Positions 53,678 to 60,445 of a stretch of DNA of 64,000 nucleotides are shown one piece after another. The DNA is from Peristeroidobacter soli. GTDB lineage: Bacteria > Pseudomonadota > Gammaproteobacteria > Steroidobacterales > Steroidobacteraceae. Each line of letters opens with the position of its first letter. Within the stretch, counting starts at the first letter, position 1. Location of the stretch: contig NZ_RYEV01000004.1 of NCBI RefSeq assembly GCF_004138485.1, positions 1,424,803 through 1,488,802 on the forward strand, given 5' to 3'. The translations under genes and the position numbers were made by a program. The notes under the pieces are model-generated. The model was not told the origin of the DNA. It ran no database searches and saw only the letters and a program-made list of their open reading frames with translations.

Positions 53678-54790
53678 TCAGGGCAGCGGCACCAGGCTGG
53701 TCTCGATGGCCCGATACTGCATGTCCCAATGATTGAGTGCGTGGGGGAACAGCACTTTGGTGACGCGCTCGAGACGATCGCCCTGGTTGCCGAGCGCCTC
53801 CCAGTTCTTCTGCATGATCTCCAGCAGCTTCGCGCCCGGTGGCGTTTCGTAATAAGTGATGATGGTGTAGGTGTTCTTGAAGAACGATCCGAAGTTGATG
53901 GAGGTGTCGGTGCGCACCTCGCCGTCCATCGTCACGCCGGGCTGCGGCACATAGAGCTGCGAGGATCCGCCGAGCTCTTCATTCTTATAACCAGTGCGGG
54001 CCGCCTCCGCTCCCTGCGGCGCCAGGGTCGTCACGATCGTCACTCCCCGGTAGCCGGGAATGCCTTTCATCACGGCATAGGTTTCGTTGTACGCCTCGAG
54101 AAAGGCCGACAGCTGCTTCGCCTCGACCTGGAAATATTCCTTGAACCAGTTGGTGCTGGAAGGATGCGGCTCGAGCGACAGTCCATCGGCGTCCTTGCCG
54201 CCGCTGGCCGTGCCCGGCTCGACCGGCAGACCGGTCTTGATCAGATGAAAACGTTCTTCCCAGAAATTGTTGGCCAGCGGATAAAGCGTGCGCGCCAGAT
54301 ACTCGGCGTACTTCTCTCCTTTGTGAGCGGCCGCGTGCCGGCTCTCGAGGTTGCCGCGGAAGGTCGCGGCGTCCTGCCACGTCTGCAGACTGTGCACGAT
54401 CACGACATTGTGAGTCCGGCGCAGCAGGTTGCCGACGTTGATGACCTTCCTGGTCAGCGTCTCGCCTTCGAGGTGCACGCCGTAGTGCCCGAGAAACATT
54501 TTTTCGCCGAACAGGTTCGGCCGCGACGGATTCTCCGGATCGGGCGTATTGGTGAGGAACGTGTAGCCGCGGTATCCGGGAATCCGACGAGCCAGCGAAT
54601 ACACATCGCGTTTATAGACTTTGACGAATTCATCGAAGCGCTCCGGCTTCACATCCCAGTATTCCTCGACCCAGGCGGCCGGCCCGGTGCGCAGCCCCGC
54701 GGGCTCCTCAGCCCGGGATTCATTGGTCAGAAAGGCGGCACAGAGCAATACCAGCGACAACGTCAGCAGACCGCGGCGTGATCGAATCAC
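53678..54790 (-). CDS. Exported protein with two dimeric alpha/beta-barrel repeats, function unknown
   Basis: 370 residues from a GTG at 54790 with GGGGAG upstream. Signal peptide about 1-27 (ESRAE). Two similar halves begin WVEEYWDVKPERFDEFVKVY (about 40) and WFKEYFQVEAKQLSAFLEAY (about 216); each is followed by IPGYRG and a later strand (VVIVHSLQTW, YTIITYYETP). This pattern resembles NIPSNAP/ABM-type dimeric barrels fused in tandem. Such folds bind hydrophobic or aromatic ligands, sometimes as monooxygenases without cofactor. It is the first gene of the operon behind operator D. Confidence 0.7.
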   Translation of the reverse strand: MIRSRRGLLTLSLVLLCAAFLTNESRAEEPAGLRTGPAAWVEEYWDVKPERFDEFVKVYKRDVYSLARRIPGYRGYTFLTNTPDPENPSRPNLFGEKMFLGHYGVHLEGETLTRKVINVGNLLRRTHNVVIVHSLQTWQDAATFRGNLESRHAAAHKGEKYAEYLARTLYPLANNFWEERFHLIKTGLPVEPGTASGGKDADGLSLEPHPSSTNWFKEYFQVEAKQLSAFLEAYNETYAVMKGIPGYRGVTIVTTLAPQGAEAARTGYKNEELGGSSQLYVPQPGVTMDGEVRTDTSINFGSFFKNTYTIITYYETPPGAKLLEIMQKNWEALGNQGDRLERVTKVLFPHALNHWDMQYRAIETSLVPLP

Positions 54791-54855
54791 AATCCATCTC
54801 CCCTGGCTCTTGTTGTGACCGCGACTTGCATCGCAGCTGAAAGTCAGGCTAGCTC

Positions 54856-54871
54856 ACCTAGTTATCTACGT
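54856..54871. promoter_or_regulatory. GntR-type operator D (DABB operon / unknown-domain protein)
   Basis: ACCTAGTTATCTACGT matches 15 of 16 consensus bases. It lies 66 bases upstream of the DABB start and 38 bases upstream of the divergent gene at 54909. A half-site (ATTACGTTAT) follows at 54874. Confidence 0.8.
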
Positions 54872-54908
54872 CAATTACGTTATCCAGACTCAGTCGCGAG
54901 AGGCCGGC

Positions 54909-55409
54909 GTGCTCAGATCGATCGTTACATTCGCGTTGGTTGCATTGCTGACGACATTGGCGTCGCCGGCGCATGCGGCGAGCGATGCTCTGCTCGGCCA
55001 GTGGGTGTTCGACGCCAGCCGCTCGACGTTTGACGGCGCCATGCCCTACCGCAGCGGCAGATACACATTCACGCGCACCGCCGGTGGCGTGCAAGTGCTG
55101 GCGGAAATCGTCGAAGCGAACGGTCAGCTGTTGCGCTTCGAATATCTGGATCGCGAGGACGGCAGCTTCGTGCCAGTGAGCGGCAACCCGTTCTATGACA
55201 GTCAATCGACAGCCTGGGTCGACAGTCGCACCGCCGTGCGCACCGAGCAGCGCCAGGGCCAAGTCACCGGCACTACGACATTCAGTGTTTGCGCGGATGG
55301 ACGCTCCTACTCGGCACGAGCCAGTCGCAGGCTGCCGAACGGGCGTTTGTACACCTCGGTGATCTTCTGGAACCGGGCGCAGACCGCGCCGGGGTCTCGG
55401 CGTCAGTGA
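54909..55409 (+). CDS. Exported stand-alone copy of the unknown domain fused to cytochrome c elsewhere
   Basis: 166 residues from a GTG at 54909 with GAGG five bases before it. Signal peptide 1-23 (SPAHAA). The mature part (LLGQWVFDASRSTFDG, MPYRSGRYTF, VPVSGNPFYDS, RTEQRQGQVTGTTTF) aligns along its length with residues 25-155 of the cytochrome fusion at 43751. No known family is recognised. It is divergent from the DABB operon, sharing operator D, and the GntR gene follows on the same strand. Confidence 0.75.
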   Translation: MLRSIVTFALVALLTTLASPAHAASDALLGQWVFDASRSTFDGAMPYRSGRYTFTRTAGGVQVLAEIVEANGQLLRFEYLDREDGSFVPVSGNPFYDSQSTAWVDSRTAVRTEQRQGQVTGTTTFSVCADGRSYSARASRRLPNGRLYTSVIFWNRAQTAPGSRRQ

Positions 55410-55426
55410 TCGCGGTGTATACTTAC

Positions 55427-55442
55427 ACCTAGTTAACTTTCA
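55427..55442. promoter_or_regulatory. GntR-type operator E (upstream of the GntR gene)
   Basis: ACCTAGTTAACTTTCA keeps the left half and core of the consensus. It ends 18 bases before the GntR start, a position that implies autoregulation. Confidence 0.75.
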
Positions 55443-55460
55443 TAGACATGGAAAACCAAT

Positions 55461-56267
55461 ATGACCAGGACGAGCGCCGCTCCCGTCAAGGCCGCACGCC
55501 CGCGGCAGGCCATCCAGAAGTCCACCAGCGTGGTGGCACCGAAGCTGTCACACATCATCGCCGACCGGCTGCGCGAGCAGATTGCCCGCGGCGAATTGCG
55601 CCACGGTGACACCCTGCCGCCCGAGGCAGAGCTGGTACGGCAGTTCGGCGTGTCCCGCCCCATCCTTCGCGAGTCGTTGCGCGTGCTCGAGGCGGAAAGT
55701 CTGATTGCGCTGGGCCGGGGGGCGCGCGCCGGCGCCATGGTGCTGTCGCCGAGCACCAACACAGCGGCGAAGTACGGCGGGTTATATCTTGCGACTCACG
55801 GCACGACGCTTGGAGAGATTCACGAGGTGCGCACGCTGCTGGAGCCGACACTGGCGGCGCTGCTTGCCGAACGCCACGACCAGACAGTCCTCGACGATCT
55901 GGCCGAATGCGTGGCGGACCAGCATACCGCGGCGGAGGCACGTGATCACGCCGCCACGATCGGCGCCATCAACGAATTCCATCAACGCATGATCGGCCAT
56001 TCGAAGAACAGCGCCCTGCGCCTGCTGGTTGGCATCATCAGCGAGCTGTCGGTGTCGAGCTATCCGAAGCTGTTGCTGAGCCGGCCGAACCAGAAGGCCA
56101 TCTGGACTCGAACCGAGGAGTCCGTCGCTGCCCACGAACAGGTGTTGAAGTTGATCGCGGGTGGCAAATCGGCCCAGGCGGAAACGTTCTGGCGCAAGTA
56201 CATGCAGGAGACCGCGGACTTCCTGGTGAAGCACGGCCTGGCCAGCATGCGCGTCGACAGCATCTGA
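55461..56267 (+). CDS. FadR-subfamily GntR regulator
   Basis: 268 residues. Winged helix at about 30-100 (IIADRLREQIARGELRHGDTLPPEAELVRQFGVSRPILRESLRVLEAE) and an FCD effector domain at about 118-250 with the helix EVRTLLEPTLAALLAE and candidate metal/effector His residues in INEFHQRM and SVAAHEQVL. The FCD group usually senses carboxylic acids. The recurring palindrome ACCTAGTTAACTACGT, including the site in its own promoter, is the expected form for a FadR-type operator, so this protein is the likely regulator of the whole 43-63 kb set. Confidence 0.92.
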   Translation: MTRTSAAPVKAARPRQAIQKSTSVVAPKLSHIIADRLREQIARGELRHGDTLPPEAELVRQFGVSRPILRESLRVLEAESLIALGRGARAGAMVLSPSTNTAAKYGGLYLATHGTTLGEIHEVRTLLEPTLAALLAERHDQTVLDDLAECVADQHTAAEARDHAATIGAINEFHQRMIGHSKNSALRLLVGIISELSVSSYPKLLLSRPNQKAIWTRTEESVAAHEQVLKLIAGGKSAQAETFWRKYMQETADFLVKHGLASMRVDSI

Positions 56268-56281
56268 CCCCCACTCCGAAG

Positions 56282-56308
56282 GGTCGACAGCACTGATCGC
56301 TGTCGACC
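56282..56308. terminator. Hairpin between GntR and methyltransferase genes
   Basis: GGTCGACAGC and GCTGTCGACC form a perfect 10-bp stem with a 7-base loop between converging genes. No T run follows on either strand. It is a candidate two-way terminator. Confidence 0.55.
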
Positions 56309-56330
56309 GCTGCGCCGAGGGCCCGCAACT

Positions 56331-57398
56331 TCAGGCAGGCTTGCGCGCGCTGATATAAGTCCAGGGAAAGCGCCACGCCTTCACGGCCGCGAGATCGACG
56401 TCGGCCGTTTCGCTGAACGGTTCGATCCTGATATCCACGAACCCCTTCGCAGCGAGCGTCTTCGGCAGGTCCAGCTCCGCCAGCGGCTGCATGTAGGGTT
56501 CGTTGTTGCGACGGCCATGCCCGTAGTGCAGGAAGCGCGTGAACGGATCGGGCATGTGCCAGAAATCCAGGTGTACCATCCGCCCGCCCGGCTCGAGCAG
56601 CCGGAAACACTCATCGAGGACCCGATCCAGCACCTTGAGCGGGATCTCGTGCAGGAACATCGTCGATGTGACCAGATCGAAACTGGCGTCGGCGAAACCG
56701 GGATTGCTGGCATCGCGCTGGGCAAAACTGACATTGGTCAGTCCCGCCTTGGTCGCGTTGCTCGCTGCCAGCTTCAGGCAGGGCGCGGCGAGATCGATGC
56801 CGCGAATCGATGCCTCCGGCAGTTTGCTGGCAAACGGCATCGTGCTCTTGCCGAAGCCGCAGGCGAGATCGAGCACGCGCGCCGGCCTGCCGCCCTCGAG
56901 AATCTTGTCGGTGAAGCGGGCGTGCAGATCGCCGTGCGAGGCGCCTAACAGCGGCGTCGTGCTGCGCGCACCGTGTTGATACACAAGTCCTGCCGTGGGC
57001 TCGGACCACACACCGCCCGGGTGTTGATGAATATCGGTCGCGACGTAATAAGAAGGCATGCGCAGCGCCGGATCCAGCTCAAGATTCGACGACTGTCCCG
57101 CCGCGCCGTCGAGGTCTTTCAACACCTCATCGGCATGCTCGCGATAGTAATGCGCCAGACCGTAACGCCCGGAATACTTGGCGATCTGCAGGTGGCGCTC
57201 CAGCCAGGCGAAGTATCGATACACGGTTAGATCTTCCGCGACCGCCGCCACTTGCGGGACCGTGGTCGGCTCGACGCCCTGCGCGGCGCACCGCTCACCA
57301 TACTGCTCTCGCAAGTTGGTATAGAGCTGCGTGGTCCAGAAGCCCTTGGCCGCCAGAATGAAACGCTGCGCGGAATCGAATGAAGTCTCGGCGGTCAC
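56331..57398 (-). CDS. SAM-dependent class I methyltransferase
   Basis: 355 residues, cytoplasmic. The Rossmann-type SAM motif VLDLACGFGKS is at 175-185, followed by IRGIDLAAPCL and SFDLVTSTMFLHEIP. About 150 unusual residues precede the SAM domain. The substrate is unknown; the cluster context suggests a catabolic intermediate. Its start overlaps the stop of a 108-codon gene by 4 bases, and both lie behind operators F and G. Confidence 0.82.
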   Translation of the reverse strand: MTAETSFDSAQRFILAAKGFWTTQLYTNLREQYGERCAAQGVEPTTVPQVAAVAEDLTVYRYFAWLERHLQIAKYSGRYGLAHYYREHADEVLKDLDGAAGQSSNLELDPALRMPSYYVATDIHQHPGGVWSEPTAGLVYQHGARSTTPLLGASHGDLHARFTDKILEGGRPARVLDLACGFGKSTMPFASKLPEASIRGIDLAAPCLKLAASNATKAGLTNVSFAQRDASNPGFADASFDLVTSTMFLHEIPLKVLDRVLDECFRLLEPGGRMVHLDFWHMPDPFTRFLHYGHGRRNNEPYMQPLAELDLPKTLAAKGFVDIRIEPFSETADVDLAAVKAWRFPWTYISARKPA

Positions 57399-57721
57399 TG
57401 CGGATTCTCCTCTGTACGCGCGGTGCGGGCGAGACTGAATCTGCCAGCGGCGCCGCGCGCCTGTTGCACACCCAATAGCGGACGAAACAACGCTTCCGCC
57501 AGCGCCGCGGCATCGGCGTGCTCTGCGGCATGCGCCTCTGCATCGGGAACCAGGCCGGCGGCGCTCAGCCGACGCTCGAGCACGTGCACGCGATCGAGCA
57601 ACACGTAATGCTCGGTCGCGAGCGCGAGGACCACGCCCATCAGCCGGTCCACGGCCGGATCTTCGAAGAACACCTGCTCGCTGCGCTGCTCGCCGTCGCT
57701 CTTGTCGCTCGTCATATACAT
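57395..57721 (-). CDS. Hypothetical 106-108-residue protein cotranslated with the methyltransferase
   Basis: Starts at 57721 or 57715. No family is recognised. The middle is helical and may form a coiled coil (LMGVVLALATEHYVLLDRVHVLERRLSAAG, about 27-56), followed by an Ala/His-rich stretch (AEAHAAEHADAAALAEALF). The ATGA overlap with the methyltransferase suggests that the two proteins act together, perhaps as a complex. Operator F is 55 bases upstream. Confidence 0.65.
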   Translation of the reverse strand: MYMTSDKSDGEQRSEQVFFEDPAVDRLMGVVLALATEHYVLLDRVHVLERRLSAAGLVPDAEAHAAEHADAAALAEALFRPLLGVQQARGAAGRFSLARTARTEENPQ

Positions 57722-57775
57722 CCGCCCTCGCCCACTCGGTGGCGCGATTGTAGAGGGCGCCGGGTTAAATATTCA

Positions 57776-57791
57776 ACCTAGTTAACTATGT
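57776..57791. promoter_or_regulatory. GntR-type operator F
   Basis: ACCTAGTTAACTATGT matches 15 of 16 consensus bases. It lies 55 bases upstream of the small gene on the minus strand and 85 bases upstream of the MFS gene on the plus strand. Confidence 0.85.
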
Positions 57792-57833
57792 TCTTCCCCG
57801 TAACGGCTCCGGGGAGTTGCGCACTTACGGTAA

Positions 57834-57849
57834 ACCTAGTTAACTTCGT
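57834..57849. promoter_or_regulatory. GntR-type operator G
   Basis: ACCTAGTTAACTTCGT matches 15 of 16 consensus bases and ends 26 bases before the MFS start. F and G are 58 bases apart centre to centre, about 5.5 helical turns. Confidence 0.85.
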
Positions 57850-57875
57850 CGGGAATATAACGGGGAGCGGATTGC

Positions 57876-59222
57876 ATGAACACAGACGAGCGCGACCAGG
57901 GCGACTACCCGAGCGCGACCTATAGCTGGTATGTGGTCGCAGTACTGACGCTCACCTACACCGTCTCCTTCGTCGACCGGCAGATCATGGCGCTGCTGAT
58001 CGAGCCGATCCGCCGCGACCTGCAGATCTCCGACACGCAAGTGAGCTTGCTGATCGGACTGGCGTTCGCAGTGTTCTACACGCTGCTCGGCGTTCCCATC
58101 GCCCGCCTCGCCGACCGCCGCAGCCGGCGCGTGATCATCGCGGCCGGCATCACCATCTGGTGCTTCATGACCGCGGCATGTGGCGTAGCCCGCAACTATC
58201 TGCAACTGTTCGCGGCCCGAATCGGCGTCGGCGTCGGTGAAGCCGCACTGAGCCCGAGCGCGCTGTCGATGCTCAGCGATTACTTTCCGAAGCGCACGCG
58301 AGGCCGGGCGGTCGCCGTCTACAACACAGGCATCACGTTGGGTACCGGCCTGGCGATGATCGTCGGCGGCCAGGTCGTCATGCACGTCGCCAATGCGCCG
58401 CCAGTGGTGCTGCCGGTCGTCGGCCAGCTGTACGCCTGGCAGACGGTGTTCATCGTCGTCGGCCTGCCAGGTTTGCTGATGGCGTTGCTGATGACGACGG
58501 TGAAAGAGCCGCGACGGCGCGAACAGATGGTCAACGAGCGCGGCGATGCCAACCTGGCCTTCAGCGAGGTCGTGAAGTTCGTCGGCGACCGCTTCCGCAT
58601 GTACGGCAGCCATTTCTTCGGCATGTCGACGGTGGCCATTCTCGCTTACGGCTTGTTTGCCTGGGTGCCCTCGATGTTCATTCGCACCTGGGGCTGGACG
58701 ATTGCGGAGATCGGCCTTGCCTACGGCATCGTCACACTGGTGGCGGGCCCCGTGGCAGTGCTGTTCGTTTCCATGGTGAGCGAGCGGCTCATTGCGCGCG
58801 GCTATCAGGACGCACAGATGCGGACCGCGCTGATTTCCATTCTGGTCGGCGTAGCCGGCGCCATTGCTACCGCGCTATCGCCCTCGCCCGAGCTCGCCGT
58901 CGCGATGCTGCTGCCAGCATCGGTGGGCACGACAGCGGCAACTGCCGCAGGACTCTCGGGCCTCATGACAGTCACGCCCAACCAGATGCGCGCACAAACA
59001 TCTGCTCTCTATTATCTGGTCGTAAATCTGTTCGGCTTGACGGTCGGCCCGACCGGCATCGCGATGTTCACGGACTATGTGTTCGCGGACACGAACATGC
59101 TGCGCTACTCGGTCGCGTCGGTTGCCACGATCGCGGGTGTGATCGCAGCCATCGTGCTCTCTTACAACTTGAAGCACTATCGCCGCAGCTTCGCGGAGTC
59201 GCAGAGCTGGAGCGTGAGCTGA
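57876..59222 (+). CDS. Spinster-type MFS transporter
   Basis: 448 residues, twelve hydrophobic segments, GGGGAG eight bases before the ATG. Motifs: TVSFVDRQIMALLIEPI in the first helix, GVPIARLADRRSRRVII in loop 2-3 and GEAALSPSALSMLSDYFP, all typical of the spinster-like group that takes up organic acids or aromatic compounds. It is the inner-membrane carrier of the GntR cluster, so part of the pathway must end in the cytoplasm. Confidence 0.88.
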   Translation: MNTDERDQGDYPSATYSWYVVAVLTLTYTVSFVDRQIMALLIEPIRRDLQISDTQVSLLIGLAFAVFYTLLGVPIARLADRRSRRVIIAAGITIWCFMTAACGVARNYLQLFAARIGVGVGEAALSPSALSMLSDYFPKRTRGRAVAVYNTGITLGTGLAMIVGGQVVMHVANAPPVVLPVVGQLYAWQTVFIVVGLPGLLMALLMTTVKEPRRREQMVNERGDANLAFSEVVKFVGDRFRMYGSHFFGMSTVAILAYGLFAWVPSMFIRTWGWTIAEIGLAYGIVTLVAGPVAVLFVSMVSERLIARGYQDAQMRTALISILVGVAGAIATALSPSPELAVAMLLPASVGTTAATAAGLSGLMTVTPNQMRAQTSALYYLVVNLFGLTVGPTGIAMFTDYVFADTNMLRYSVASVATIAGVIAAIVLSYNLKHYRRSFAESQSWSVS

Positions 59223-59231
59223 GCCCACAAA

Positions 59232-59262
59232 AAACCCGTCATCCAGCCACTGGATGACGGGC
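59232..59262 (-). terminator. Rho-independent terminator of the receptor 2 / bicupin 2 operon
   Basis: On the minus strand a perfect 12-bp stem (CCCGTCATCCAG with CTGGATGACGGG) and a 3-base loop are followed by a T run. It lies 18 bases past the bicupin 2 stop, between it and the converging MFS gene. Confidence 0.92.
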
Positions 59263-59279
59263 GCTCGAGACGCTCAGTC

Positions 59280-60404
59280 CTATTGAATCCGCTTCACATC
59301 TTCGATCGGGCCGCCGCCGTGCTTCAGGCCCTTGGCGTACGTGACTTCCAGCCAGATCGCGCCACGCTCACTGACCGAGCCGGGGCCATAGCCCCAGATC
59401 GAACGCGGCGGCTGATAGATGAAATAGTCCTCGGATACTTTGACAGCCTTGCCCGCGTCCTTCGGATCCTTGAACTGCCACACCTTCATCTCGCCCCATA
59501 CCATGTAGCGCAGGCGATTGGCGTTTTCGAAATACGTCTTCTGCCACTCGGGCGGCGCGGTCCAGCCCGGCGGAATCTTCACCAGCTGCGAACGAAAGCC
59601 GTCGGCGGTCGCATCGTCCAGCCATTTCACGAACCGACCCGGCACTTGCGGATCTTCTTCCCAATCCACGTCGCGCACGCTGTCGAGCAACCACGGACGA
59701 GTGAACTGCTTCACCTGACGATAGTCGCCGACCGTGCCGGGCGGCGGACCTTTGCCGTCGCGCCCGCGATACACGCCGGGCTCGCCATTGCGGTTCGTGT
59801 TGATCACGTGACCGTCGCCTTCTTCGAAGATGATCAGGTTGTAAGGCAGCTGGTTACGCATGCCGCCGACGTTCCAGGAGCCGCCGTGCAATGAATAGGG
59901 AGGCCGCGACAGCCAGCCGCCTTCCTTCTTGCGATAGAGCATGCCGTTGTGCTGCTCGGGGCTGACGGGCTCGGGCATGATGGAGTCGCCCTTCAGCGTG
60001 TAACCCCACTCGTAGAACTCGTGGTAGTGAGACACGCCATCGGGCTTGCCCAGGTTCATGTTGAACGTCGGCTGATATTCGAGATGAATCAGCTGGCCCA
60101 CCGGCAGCTCGCTGCCCGGCCCGGCTTCGGGACTCTGGAAAATGGTTTTGGAGGTCGGTCCGAGCGGCGGCTTCTTCAGCGCCGAGCCCGGCGTCGCGTC
60201 GAACGGATACTCGCGCACGTACACGAAGCCGAGTTGATTCCAGGTGTCCGGCCTGGCCTCGAGAATGCCGATGATGGGCTTGGTGTTCGCCGGCGGCGCC
60301 GGAGTCGTGTCCTGCTTGGCGTTCTGTGCCAGCGCCGCGCTGCTGAGCACCGCGGTCACTGCGACGGCGAGCCACGAGCGCCGCCAACTCTTAGGTTTGT
60401 TCAT
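59280..60404 (-). CDS. Exported bicupin 2, function unknown
   Basis: 374 residues with a signal peptide (1-26, SSAALA) and GGGAG before the ATG. It has the same pattern as the protein at 51632: a metal motif SHYHEFYEW (His126, His128, Glu129), LSRPPYSLHGGSW and a C-terminal IWLEVTYAKGLK. It is longer between the two halves. Like bicupin 1, it is tied to a TonB receptor, here the gene just upstream in the same operon. Metal-dependent chemistry in the periplasm is inferred only from the cupin-like motif. Confidence 0.75.
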   Translation of the reverse strand: MNKPKSWRRSWLAVAVTAVLSSAALAQNAKQDTTPAPPANTKPIIGILEARPDTWNQLGFVYVREYPFDATPGSALKKPPLGPTSKTIFQSPEAGPGSELPVGQLIHLEYQPTFNMNLGKPDGVSHYHEFYEWGYTLKGDSIMPEPVSPEQHNGMLYRKKEGGWLSRPPYSLHGGSWNVGGMRNQLPYNLIIFEEGDGHVINTNRNGEPGVYRGRDGKGPPPGTVGDYRQVKQFTRPWLLDSVRDVDWEEDPQVPGRFVKWLDDATADGFRSQLVKIPPGWTAPPEWQKTYFENANRLRYMVWGEMKVWQFKDPKDAGKAVKVSEDYFIYQPPRSIWGYGPGSVSERGAIWLEVTYAKGLKHGGGPIEDVKRIQ

Positions 60405-60445
60405 TGTCCGCTCCCACTAGATTCGTAAAACGATCGAATCGATTC

